From positions 18,724,001 through 18,788,000 of the forward strand of contig OX419760.1 in assembly GCA_948567375.1 (NCBI GenBank): 64,000 bases of DNA, read 5' to 3'. How positions within the stretch are numbered: the first letter of the stretch is position 1; each line of letters begins with the position of its first letter. Source of the DNA: Lunularia cruciata (Eukaryota; Streptophyta; Marchantiopsida; Lunulariales; Lunulariaceae). Positions 22,709 through 33,509 of this stretch are shown here, one piece after another. Below the pieces are notes generated by a model. It saw nothing but the letters and a program-made list of their open reading frames with translations. It was not told the origin of the DNA and did not search any database. The translations under genes and the position numbers were made by a program.

Positions 22709-24072
22709 GTTGCTTGTTTGCCATGCTCACCACAAATGTTGAAGGTCTTGAGGGTATCATACCCAACTTTTTCATCAACCTTTCTGACATGGCATTCACT
22801 ACTGATCCTCCATCAACCAATGCATTCTTGATGTTGTGACCATTCACTCTCACGTCAATCTTGGAGGCATATTCACAAGCCTCCCATGGTGCAAGCTTGG
22901 CATCCACCACCTCCATTGATACTTGAGCTTTTGCCTTCTTCTTCTTCTTGCTCCTTGTAGAACTCAAACCACCTCTAAGCTACTTTCTCAAGGTAGGGTT
23001 CAAAGCAATCAATTGGCCCACTATGATGTTAGCCTTGTGACTACCAACATCCTCTAACACATTGTAGTTCCATTGTTGCTTTGAAATCAAGAAATCTTCC
23101 ATCCCCAACTTCTTCCTTTGAGTCTTTGTTGTTGATGGTGTTGAGGTGCAAGAGCTCCTAGTAGACATAGGAGTATCCTTGCTTAGAGTTAAATCCTTGA
23201 GAAGAATGAACATCCTCTGCAAAACAAGCTCTCTTCTTCTCTTGTGCCAAAAGCTCCAAATTAAGACTCTTGGAGTTTGAGCACTCTCCCTTCTCATACT
23301 TGCTCTCAACCACATCCACCTCTCTCTTCTCCCATAGTTGCACCACATTGATCTTGAGATCCGCAAGTTATTCTGTGATGGTTTGAAGTGGATCCTTTGG
23401 TGGAGGTGCAAGAATTGGAGCAACTACTACTTTTGGTGCAACCCTTGTCACCAAAGTATCAGAAGTTCCACCATACTTGTAGCCTTGCGGAGGATGCACA
23501 ACCTCCTTCACCACCAAATCCCTCTCATCCCCTTCCAAACTCTCCTCCATACAAATTGCAATCTTGATAGCTTCAACCTTGGAAGAAGGTTTCTCATATC
23601 TCACCTTGCTTCTAATTTGTGGTCTCAACCCTCCCACAAAATTCTTGGTGAGCATGGCCCCTATGCCAATCATTGTAGTCTCCACATCATCCCCACCCTT
23701 CCTCAACACTATGCAAAGTCTGGACTCTAACTTTTTCACTCTTTCCACATAGACTCTCACTTTCTCTCCATCTCCTTGCTTGAGAAATGTAGCCTCACTC
23801 ATTAATCTCTCATAACTCTCATCAGGAAGAAAGTTCTCAATGAGTGTTGAAGTCAAAGTCTCCCAAGACTCCTCTTCCCCATCTCTCCTCTCTCTCTTTT
23901 GGTATTCTGACTCATACCATGTAAGTGCTACATCCTCAAAGAAATCTGGTAATAATGAGGCCCACTCATTCTTCCTCCTATCATTGTTTCCTATGCAAGC
24001 TCTCTTGAAGTCTCTCACAAAGGCCTCCACATCTTCTCCATCCTTGCTAAAGAAAATTGGAAATTTCCCCAT
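22709..24072 (-). pseudogene. gag: A1 gag and start of protease
   Basis: Gag ORF 24072-23368 matches A3 from 'MGKFPIFFSKDGEDVEAFVR' onward. A1 has lost the zinc-knuckle segment: the sequence jumps near 23320 from the part equal to 48455 of A3 to the part equal to 48700. Further down, ORF 22967-22709 carries the protease region with 'ALVDGGSVVNAMSERLMKKL'. The frame changes between them. At 22709 the protease joins A6 through the large deletion. Confidence 0.78.
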
Positions 24073-24137
24073 CTTAAGTCCTCACTATCTTTCTTTTCTC
24101 TCAATTTTTTTTTTCTTTTTCTCTTTTCTTTTCTCTC

Positions 24138-24156
24138 ACTCTATTACTAATAGAGT
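24138..24156. other. Inverted repeat in the A1 gag leader
   Basis: The palindrome actctattactaatagagt, with 9-base arms around a single base, lies about 70 bases upstream of the gag start. The identical palindrome is at the same place in A3 (49523-49541). It could form a hairpin in the element RNA. Confidence 0.6.
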
Positions 24157-24313
24157 ATATACATGACTAACACCATCTGAGAATAATCCACTCTATGGAG
24201 CACAAAAGGTTCAGGTTGCTCCAAGATTTCTATAGCAACATCAAATCCTAGAGTACATATTAATCTAAGTCTCATGGATAGTTTATCCATAAGTTGAAAC
24301 ATTATCTCCATCA

Positions 24314-24697
24314 CTAATCTTGAGAACTAGCTAATGAAGGTGATAATATTTCTGTAGCTGTACTAAGACTCTCTCCAAGATCCTTCACCAAAGTTTCCAA
24401 AAGTGCTTTTACTCCACTACACTCATGTCCTTTTGAAAGTCCTTCCACTCTACAAACCGCACACAACTCCTTGGTCTTAGATCTTCTCCCTCCCAATCTT
24501 GGTGAAGAAGAGCAGTTGCGGGAGCACTTTACCCTATCAACTTTCAAAAACTCTAGCCTAGTGCACATAGTAGCTTTCACAATAATTTCAAGTGTGCTAA
24601 CTAAAAGATAACCCAAGCTATCATATGTAGAAATTTCAATTTCACATCTCAACCTTGAGATTTTGCCCAAAATCACTTTAATCCCCAAAATCTGCAA
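24314..24697 (-). CDS. A1 leader ORF upstream of gag
   Basis: This open frame of 127 codons lies between the A1 PBS and gag. It joins two parts that in A3 are separate: 'LEFLKVDRVKCSRNC' and 'SPRLGGRRSKTKELC'. About 720 bp present in A3 (49887-50606), which encodes a zinc knuckle, is missing here and the flanks are in frame. The first codon is not ATG, so the start is uncertain. Function is unknown. Confidence 0.45.
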   Translation of the reverse strand: MQILGIKVILGKISRLRCEIEISTYDSLGYLLVSTLEIIVKATMCTRLEFLKVDRVKCSRNCSSSPRLGGRRSKTKELCAVCRVEGLSKGHECSGVKALLETLVKDLGESLSTATEILSPSLASSQD

Positions 24698-24938
24698 TCC
24701 ACCTCACACAATCTCTCCAATTCCTCTCAAGTGTACAAGATGTACAAAATCACCTCAAAGATATCATAATGAACTACAGGGTATACAAATGGATCTTGGT
24801 TCTCTAACATAAGTTCAGCACTCTCTTCTCCTAATGTTCTCTCCAAGTGAGCTCTCATAGCCTCCTTTTGCCTAATGTTGAATTGAACGCGTAATATTAT
24901 CTTGCCTTCTAGAGAGGTCCCGGCAACGGAACCAAAAA

Positions 24939-25630
24939 TGTGAGCCGGCCTGTCTCTCACTCAGGATGAACCTTTGATGGCTATTATGGTAGCACACCAT
25001 GGACTAAGAAGGCAAGGAACCCTAACTCCATCATACTCCTTCGAGGCTAACACTTCAAGACTCAAGACATTGCTCACTAGAGAACTCAATGAGAGAGAGA
25101 TAGTTGCAAATGAAAGGATGATGACTACCTCCTCACCCCTTGTTTATATACTTGTGAAATAGTTATGTACCAAAGTTACTAATTACCGTAGTAACTCAAG
25201 TTACTAGACTAAAAGTCAAGTAAAGTCAAAAAGTAGAAAGGAATATCCATTCACATGGGCATATTCCCCTAAGCATGTGGTCTTATCTTGACCCAACCAC
25301 TAAGTCAAGGATTCCTTCACATGGGCTATCCTTGGACTTAAGAAGAATCCAAAATAAAAAGGTTTGCGGGCCCAAGAGTTCTCGACTCTTTCTTCAAAGC
25401 CAAACACCTAGGAATAATACCAAATCAACACAATAAAATCCAAAATAGTGGTGCTTATCTTTTCCACTTCCTCTAAAGTAAGGTCCCCTCTATCTTAGCT
25501 ATGACTAACTTAAGCTAACCATGACTAATATAGAACAATCCTTTATCTCTATATAAATAATATCTTGTAAGTACTTGTAATACTAAGCTAAATATCACAA
25601 TACCACACACATGCACAAATGGGTGTTATA
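24939..25630 (-). repeat. A1 5' LTR
   Basis: A 692-bp LTR, flanked on the right by GGTC (25631-25634), which matches the flank of the 3' LTR at 7911-7914. The last three bases read ATA rather than ACA. Immediately inside (24918-24934) is the PBS, minus strand TGGTTCCGTTGCCGGGA. Confidence 0.85.
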
Positions 25631-27000
25631 GGTCTATTAACAACCATGAAATCATACTCCTATAAAATCAGAGCCCATTATGCAAGCTTCCTTGAAAGCT
25701 TGTCGGACTCCATCAACCACTTTATTTGCTGATGATCAGTGATGAGAGTGAAGGGGTTACCAAATAGGTAAATCGGAAATGTGCTACTGCCCAAATTGTT
25801 GCCAAGCACTCTCCCTCATATGAACTATACTTTGCCTCCACTAAATTGTTGGAGCGACTAGCATAGGCCACCACAAACTGTTCCCCTCATCATCATGCTG
25901 GGTGAGCACCGCTCCAAGCCCAAACATACTCCAATCAATATGAACCTGAAACGGTCATCCTCTAATTGGTCTCCTCAAAATAGGAGCAGATGTCAACCTT
26001 TCCTTGAGCTCTACAAAAGCTCTCTCTTGCTCATCTCCCCAACACCAATCTTGTGTAAGCTTGGCACTAAATCGTCTAACATAGCGGCGATAGAAGTTTG
26101 CCAACCCAAGGAATGCTTGCACTCTGCTCACATCTACAGGCCAAGGAATACGTGCAATAATCCCCACCTTGGTTTACTGAACACCAAGTCCTCTAGGGTA
26201 GATAGTGTGCCCAAATACTCAACCTGCTTGTGGAAGAACCTACACTTCCCAGGAAGTAATTTGAGTCCATGAGATCTCAACCTTTCAAACACCTCCAACA
26301 ACTATCTCTCATGCTTCTCCACAATAGTGCTATCGACCAAAATATCATCAATATAGCATCGAGCAAAATCCAATCCAGCTAGGATCCTATCCATGACCCT
26401 TTGGAACTCAATAGGAGCATTCTTTAACCCAAATAGTAAGAACCTCCACTGATATAACACATCCTTGCCATGAGAATCAATAGCCCAAAATGTTGTCTTG
26501 GACTTATCCTCCTCCTTATTGGCAATTGATGATATCCCACTCAAAGATCCAAAGTACTGAAGACCTTTGCATGCCCAATTGCATCAAAAATCTCCTCTAG
26601 TGTAGGCATGGCATACCAATCAGCCCTAGTCTGTCAATTGATAAGACGGTAATCTCCACACATCCGTCTATCTGTGTAGTTGCCATGCATATCTTTCTTG
26701 GTTGGCATCACTGTTGCTGATGCATACTCTCCATGTGAAATCTCCACCAAACCAGCCTCAAAAAGGTTACTACTTAGGCTCTGAATCAATGTCCTCTCCA
26801 TCCCACTATATTGATAAGGACATCGGAAAACTGGTGTATTGCTAGTCAGCTCAATCTATATACTAGGTCCTTTTGGAGCACCCAAATCCTTCATACTGAA
26901 GGCAAAATAACTCATGTGGCTCCTCAAGAACCCTCCAAAACCCTCCGTCTTTCCTCTCCAGTAAGCTTGGGTCCAAGATCTGGCTCCCAAGTATCCTTTG
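25631..27000 (-). pseudogene. C2 RNase H and reverse transcriptase (decayed)
   Basis: Reading on the minus strand from about 27000: the RT start region, then 'NKEEDKSKTTFWAIDSHGKD' (26520-26461), the catalytic box 'CYIDDILVDS' (26359-26330; the Tyr of VYS is changed to Asp), the connection region with 'RIPWPVDVSRVQAFLGLANF' (26154-26095), and RNase H cut at 25631 by A1. Many stops are present. Its order and sequence match C1. Confidence 0.75.
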
Positions 27001-28500
27001 TAAGTATAGTAGGAGTGGAAGACGTACTAACTGGCTGCTACATTGGGCCCTTGGGAGCAATAGTGTCATGCCCCCGCCCATTAGAGGTCCCAACCACTAT
27101 GTGAAAAACTCCTTCCACTCTGGTTGCAAGCTCCACACGTCCTCTAGCTGCATCCCAAGTGGACCAAGGGTGTAATCCAAGTAGCCCACGCTCACTTGGA
27201 TGGACTCCAAGAAGACCACTCTCCCTAGTAGCTACTGGATGTGTCCCAAGAATACCATGTCATCTTGGTCCATCGCCTCCAGCATGTGCTTGAATCGTCT
27301 CAATAGGCACAGGGCTCACAAGTGACCAAGTGGTGACGCCTATCCAACACATCCTATGCTGCTCTACCAAGCCAAGGCTCACAATCCAGGTCAAACAGTT
27401 CAGGTCCATACCCTGACCTAACACCTGATGCCTAGATGCCTTTGACACTACTGGAATAACGGTAATATTGGTATGAAAACCCATCGCCCGCTCTCTCTCA
27501 TCAGCATTGGGCTCCACCAATTGCTATAACTGTGAGTCCCAAACAAGTCCTGGTCTTCCCTCTCAAAAAGCATGAGAGCTTGGGAAACTCATGAGTGTAG
27601 GAAATGCGGCTCTAGGCTGTCCAACTAGGTTAACCACTGCCATAGGTGACCTATCAGCCACTACCACTGTCTAAGACTAACGCCCAACATCCAAGATATC
27701 ATCAACAAGGATGTGGTCAAGTCATTGAATCCCATCATAAGCACAATGTAGAACCTCTCTGGGTAAGAGGTTCATCTACCAAAGACAAAGACGATGAGCC
27801 CGTGATCCCACTCTAGCTGCATCTAACAATACAGCAAGTCCTATCCAAGAATGGACCTGATGTGTACTCGCTACCACTCTGGTGTGAGAATCACCCATCA
27901 AAGGAACATTCTCCAAAAGGTAAGGTGGAGAAATGGACTGATGAACCTAGAGATGTTGTAGTATCCGTAACATCTCCTAAACACACCAGAATGAAGATCC
28001 TGAAGACCCAAACATCTACCAACATGTGTATGTCCTTGACATGGCCATCCAGAAATTGCCAAGTGAATAGGCCCATGTCTCTCCAGATCATGCACCCCCA
28101 ATAAGGAAATGTCTGTTGGTAGGGCCTTCTGGTAACCTCTAACTGTTGACATCGATAATAACTCCAGATATTGATAGGCCAAGTGTGCCACATGATGTAG
28201 AGAGACTCACCTAGTAGTCTCATTTCTCTCTATATACAAGTACCTCTGTACTCGTATACCTGCATGTAATACCGCAGCTAGTCCGATGTTGATCCCACCA
28301 AACAACTCCAATAGGCATATCCCCTCTATTGGATACTGCCAAGCAATGAGTGTGGTATCTAGAGGTGTCAAAGTAAGTGACTCTGGCGGCTCATCCTCAC
28401 ACTCATCTCTTGATGGTACGAAGGCTCCACTCCAAGCTTGCTGCATCAACTGATCTGCATGTTGCTGCAATGTCTCCTCTGAACTCCACAATGGAACATC
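27001..28500 (-). pseudogene. C2 C5-cytosine DNA methyltransferase domain
   Basis: This is the second copy of the methyltransferase. Motif I is in 'CLLELFGGINIGLAAVL' (about 28320-28270). Motif IV, 'AISGWPCQGHTHVG' (about 28057-28016), has the catalytic Pro-Cys-Gln intact. Motif VI 'LLENVPLMGDS' is near 27920-27888. Motif IX/X appears as 'NADERERAMGF' (about 27507-27475) and 'RHQVLGQGMDLN' (about 27437-27402). Stops and one-base shifts fall at places different from those of C1, so between the two copies every motif is represented. As in C1 it lies between protease and RT. Confidence 0.87.
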
Positions 28501-28894
28501 CAAGGTGGATGGAACAATCCCACTCATACTCCAAAGCCGAGTGATCTCCTCTGGTATTGGAGTATCCTCTGCATGGGTGTTCCCCTCCAACAAGTCACCA
28601 GGCCAAGTAACTGCACCACTGAAAGCTAAAACTAATGTTGCCATGGTCTCGGACCGTAGTGAGCCAAGACTGCCACTACTGAAGCGTACTGGTAGACGAC
28701 ATACCCGTCCCTCACCAGACTACCAACCAGGTCTATAGGAGGTTGTCTTCTCCTAATAGTCAGTGCTGAAACCCATGGGGTATAACACTGCTCCCTCAAC
28801 TAGCGCATCATATGACTCAAACTATTGTCGCAATGACCTGAGCTCTCACCACCGAGTTATCAGTCGGATGACCAGGCTGAACATGGACAACAAG
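28501..28894 (-). pseudogene. C2 protease C-terminal part and linker to the methyltransferase
   Basis: The minus-strand frame encodes the end of the protease fold and the linker with 'FSGAVTWPGDLLEGNTHAED' (28617-28558), equal to C1 17922-17982. B9 cuts it from the rest of protease at 28894. Confidence 0.65.
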
Positions 28895-30788
28895 TGTGGT
28901 ACCCACATTTTTCATTTTGGACAAGTTTAGAAGAAGAAATGCCTTGCTGAAACCAAATTGAAACCAAATGGAGAAGAAATGAGTGGAAACTTGTGTTTTG
29001 ATCAGACCTACGGAAGTCAATTTCATGTAAGAGGAAGAAGGATTTGGACTGGATCCAACCCGAAGAAGCTTACTTCGTGTCAGAGAAGGGAAAAACTCGG
29101 ATCAAACGTTAAGGAGTGCAAACCCGAAGGAGAAATATAAGTTACAAGTCAGGATTTTTGCGGGGGCCATATCTCAATGCACACAAGTCCAAATCAAGCG
29201 TGATATATCTCGTTGGAAGCGTCTCGTTCAGGGCTTTCCATTGCCACCAAAATCGCAAAGTTTAGAGGTTTGTAGAAGAAGTTACAAGCATTTGAAGTTT
29301 TTGGAGTAAGTGTACTTCGGGTCAATGTGACTTCGGATTTCGTACTTCGTACTTCGGGTTTACATGACTTCGGGTCTAAAGACTTCGCCTCAAGATGAAG
29401 ATGACTAAATCAGAGGTAGCCGGACCTCGGAGTGCAGTGAAGGTGTTTTTGGGAGTTTTGCCAGAGGGATCAGAGGAAGTTAAGAGTAGAGAAAGAAGAT
29501 AGTTATGATACACATGACTTCAATTTCAGTTCTAATTGAAGATGGAACCTGAATTGAAGGAGAAGTAGCAGTAGTGAATAAACCCGAAATGCAAGATTAG
29601 ACTGTAAGTGTCTTTGGGTTAGTGACATGAGTGATTAGGAGAAAATGGATTACAAATTGAAGGTGTAGATAGTATATTCATGGTTTCAATTACAATTCTT
29701 GATGATGACACAATAGAATTAGTAAAGGAATTGATAGTAGTTAAACCCAAGGTAAGAGAGATAGGAGTGCAGGTGTCTTCGGATTTGACATTTGACACTT
29801 TAGAGAAGAGTGGGTTGGGAGATAGAGATTTAGAAGGCTTAACTATGATAGGAATTTCATATCAGGAAGGAGAAATGTTAGAATTAGTGGAGGAAGTAGG
29901 AGATGTGAAACCCGAGGACAGAGTAGTAGGAAGTAAGATTACTTCGGGTTCGGGTTTGAAAGCCGAGGAAGAAGTAGACATCGGATCGGATTAGTAACCA
30001 ATTTGAGATTTGAAGGGGCAGATATGAAAGGTTGCATTGTCATTTCGGATCTGCAGGTTAGAACAGTTTATGTAGAAACGGTATAGTTGTTAGAATTGTC
30101 GATTGCTTCACTATTTAAGAGTGACATTTGCAGGAAATTGTTGTTCAGTGCTCATTATTTCTAAGAATAGATAAAGCGAAGTGCTGTGAAGCAGTGCTCG
30201 TCGCTTGAGCTTGATTTCGAGTATCAACTTTGCAATTGTGTTTGTGAATGTTTGGAGAAATTCGAAGTGCAGTCAGAGTGCTTGTTGGATGTTGGATTCC
30301 ACAGCCTTGATCTTCATTCTGTGTGTTTGATCCTGAGTGAAGTGCAATCGAAGCAATGCCTTGACAGATCTGAGAGGAATTGTAGTGTTGGTAGTATTCT
30401 GCATTTGTGAGTGCAGTGCGAAGTTGATGTGAAGCAATTTTGATCGAGGAAGTTGTGCCTTCAGTGGAAGGGTGGAACACAATTCTGAGGTGAAGTCGTT
30501 TTGCAGTGAAGTGCCATTTTCGGGAGAGCCTAAATCATCACAAATCAAGATTGTTTGGAAATAATTGATGGAGTTGTGATTTTGGAGTGTGAATTTGTGA
30601 CAAGACTGCGAGTCAGTGCTTGTTACTCTCTTCTGGGTGTGGTTTCTACCTGAGAGACTAAAGAAGAACTCAAGAAGAACTGAAATTGTTACTTTGCTTT
30701 GTATTTGGACATTTCTGACTCGTATCTCTGCGGGAACAAACTTTACTTACCCGATTACCGCAAAAGTGATATTTGCCGGGTTGTCACA
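28895..30788 (+). mobile_element. B9: solo family B LTR, short form (1.89 kb)
   Basis: The termini are TGTGGTACCCACATTTTTC (28895) and GCCGGGTTGTCACA (30788). The 5-bp flank ACAAG is present on both sides (28890-28894 and 30789-30793), a perfect target-site duplication. There is no internal region, so this is a solo LTR left by LTR-LTR recombination. It lacks the N-terminal and coiled-coil parts of the LORF found in the 3.8-kb form but keeps the last block. It lies within the C2 protease gene. Confidence 0.9.
29680..29994 (+). CDS. B9 LORF C-terminal block, short form
   Basis: An open frame of 104 codons, acidic, with 'TFDTLEKSGLGDRDLEGLTM' and 'SGLKAEEEVDIGSD' at the end. The same C-terminal block ends the LORF of every long-form B LTR in the window. 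The upstream 780 bp of B9 has no long ORF and does not resemble the long-form coding region. Function is unknown. Confidence 0.45.
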   Translation: MVSITILDDDTIELVKELIVVKPKVREIGVQVSSDLTFDTLEKSGLGDRDLEGLTMIGISYQEGEMLELVEEVGDVKPEDRVVGSKITSGSGLKAEEEVDIGSD

Positions 30789-31213
30789 ACAAGCCTCCCA
30801 CGTGTGATGTACTATGTCAAACCACCACAAAGAGATGTCTAGATCTAAAATGGACACCTCTCCACATTGGTCTTTTGTAACTCTAGACCAACAATTGCAG
30901 CCTTCCCCAACATAAGGAGCTGTGCACCACAGTCTAACAAGACTCTCTGTGGTGTATAGACCTTCCCTAAAAGTCCAACCAAACGGAAAATCCCCCTTTG
31001 GTTATCCAATAGGACAACACCATGTGTAAACCACGCTCTCTCAAAGACTAGTCTAGCTGGCAACTCCTCCAATCTAGCCATTGTTGCCAGCCACAAACCA
31101 CTAGTCGCTGAACAGATCCCATGCTCCTCAACCAAGTCAGCTCCACTACCAACCACCTCTGCTCTAGTAGTAGGAACTGCATCATCTCTACTCTCACAAA
31201 GTGTGGTATCCAA
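30789..31213 (-). pseudogene. C2 protease, active-site half
   Basis: ORF 31213-30845 carries 'YTPQRVLLDCGAQLLMLG' where C1 has 'RVLLDSGAQ': the active-site Ser after Asp is Cys here. The N-terminal spacer with 'RAEVVGSGADLVEEHG' is also shared. B9 cuts the gene at 30788. Confidence 0.75.
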
Positions 31214-33022
31214 CTAAAACACTGGGACTAGGTCAACTCCCAATGTAAACATGTCACAGGTTGAAAACAAAGGATGCCGCATAATCAGTTGAGCCGCCCC
31301 CAACATCATGCTAGACATAGTCTATGTAGTAGTAGGTAGCTAAGTAGCATGTAATCTATCATACACTCCATCACCACCTACCACACCTGCACTGAGACGT
31401 CTAAGAACCATGGATGTCGTCTGCAATGCCTCAGATAGCATGAAAGACTAGGGAAGTTTGACCTGTCTTCCAACCTCTCCTCTTTGTGGATCGAACTCCA
31501 TTGATGCTCCTCTAGGCTTTGGATCACGTACTACACTCCTAGTCACTGCTGTAGATGCATCCACTTGTGCTGCTCCACACATGAAGTCCAAAGCATCTCT
31601 ATCCCCAGCATATGAGGTAGAAGCCTCAGCACCCAAATCTGATCTCCTCTGAGCAATAGCCATACTAGACAATCTCTACTCCAATTGCTCAATCTGAGTA
31701 GCTATAGCTGTGTCAGAAGTAAGGGCAGGTACTGCATCCCTACTAGGTGTAGATCCTCTACCACCACCTCTACTACCTTTTCCTCCATGAACTGGAGCTC
31801 CTCTACTACCTGCCATAGCAGCCCTACCACTCCGTAACTCTGGGTGTAGGTCAAAGCACCGGTCACTAGTGTGACCAAATCTGTGGCAATGCTCACACTA
31901 CCTCTGTGCTAGTTGTGATGCACCCAAGGTATCAAGTCCACTGCCTTGAGTACACTCTCTCCGATGGTGAGGTCCACCACAAGTCCAACAAGCAACACCA
32001 CCACTCACTGGCTGCTGCTGACCCAAAAATGAAGGTAAGGATCTAACTCCACTAGGCCCTCCACTTGCTCCATAGGATTTGGGCTCTCCACCCTATCCTT
32101 GAAAACCAACTGGGCATGGTGCACTTTGCTGCACTCTAGAAGAAGTCACAGTCGTAGATGAGGTCTCCCTCCCAAATCTAGATGTCACTACTCTCTCCTC
32201 CACCATGTTGAGCTCAATACGCTCAACCAAACCAAAGACCACTGCTAAAGTGGGCAAAGTAGCCTGCAACAATGTAGCATCATGAACTCTATGTCGTAAT
32301 TCCCTATCTAATATCCCATACCAAAACTAGACTGCTTGGGCCTTAGTAACTCCCTAAGTAAAACTAATCAACCGCCTCATGCGAGTGTATGCCTCGTGTA
32401 AGCTCTCTCGAGCCTTCCGCTAGAACTCTTGCAAGCTCCTCAACTTGTCAGTCCGCACCCCTTGGTAGTTCTGCCTTCAACATTGGAAGAACTCCACCAT
32501 GAGGTTAAATCCCGGTACCACACCACCTCCTATAGCGGTACCTCCACTCATAGTAGCACTATCTCCAGTGAGTGCACCTCCACAAGCTCCACCAATACTA
32601 CTTGAGCTAGAACTCGTAGGTACAGCCAATCTACTCTTGGCCACCAAACCTGAAGTGATAGAGATATAGTTCAGAGACCAGTACTGTCTCCATAACTCAA
32701 TCTCCTCCAAATGAGCTCTCCTGAACTCATGGTAGTTGTCCCTTAGTGGACCCTCCAAATGCTGAAACAACCTCTTCCATGCCATGAAGGGTGTAAACAA
32801 AATCAAGTTTTGCATCTGCTGCAGATCACACCAACTATCAAATTCATGGATGAAGTCATCCAACTCAATGGTACTCACTATACCAGAGTAACATTTTGGG
32901 CCTTTGGAGGCCCCATAAATCTCGCCCATGTCCCACAACAATATTGCGGACACACCAAGTACACTCTTAACTAAATCAGCTCCTGTGTCAAACTCCAACT
33001 CAAAGTCAATCTCCTCCCTCAC
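31214..33022 (-). pseudogene. gag: C2 gag
   Basis: The capsid portion is ORF 33022-32477 ('REEIDFELEFDTGADLVKSV', 'TPFMAWKRLFQHLEGP'). The zinc-knuckle region lies near 31990-31860 in broken frame. The tail (31672-31448) has 'GAEASTSYAGDRDALDF' in one frame, where C1 has a one-base deletion. This shows that gag and pol were originally one reading frame. Confidence 0.72.
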
Positions 33023-33509
33023 TGGGACTTGAGATACAAGCTGATACCGAGTGGCACTCTAAGTAAACCCACTATGTATTGTAGGGCTATCTCCTCTGGA
33101 ATCCCCAAAGAACTCTGTCGTGACAAAGTAACTGCAACCGTAACCAGAACCACCAACTGCAACCGCAAGTACCCCACCAAGTGCCAATACCAACTAAGCA
33201 CCACCACTAATGTAACTCTAATCAAGATAACTACACTATGGGAAAGGGAAACCTATAACTTGACATCATAATATGCACTCTCACGGTCTGCAAGTCATCA
33301 CTTCCTGCCTCACCGGAGAGAAACAAAGGTAGTCTGACTAGTCATCACTCTAGCCTCACTACCAAAGCACCAAAGCTCAAAAGTCAGGGCATCGCACACA
33401 AACGTGGTGCACAAACAAGAAGTAGAGAATGGAGGGGGTCCAATCACAAGAAATCTAAACAAAAACCCTCCATCTCATAAAATAACACGAGATTGACTTT
33501 GTCACCATT

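Larger units (their letters stand above)
7915..25630 (-). mobile_element. A1: family A Ty3/gypsy element, split by B2, C1 and A6
   Basis: The outer ends are two family A LTRs in the same orientation (7915-8600 and 24939-25630), each flanked outside by GGTC. This identifies them as the two LTRs of one insertion into C2 although they are 16 kb apart. Internal parts are integrase, RH and RT (8601-11424), then protease, gag, leader ORF and PBS (22709-24938). Between them lie B2, C1 and A6. About 440 bp of A1, equivalent to 47412-47849 of A3, is missing at the right-hand junction. Confidence 0.8.

Noticed and set aside
22235-25630. A DNA transposon with long terminal inverted repeats
   Set aside because: The inverted ends are two family A LTRs in opposite orientation; one is truncated and joined by a deletion, and the other is the true 5' LTR of A1.
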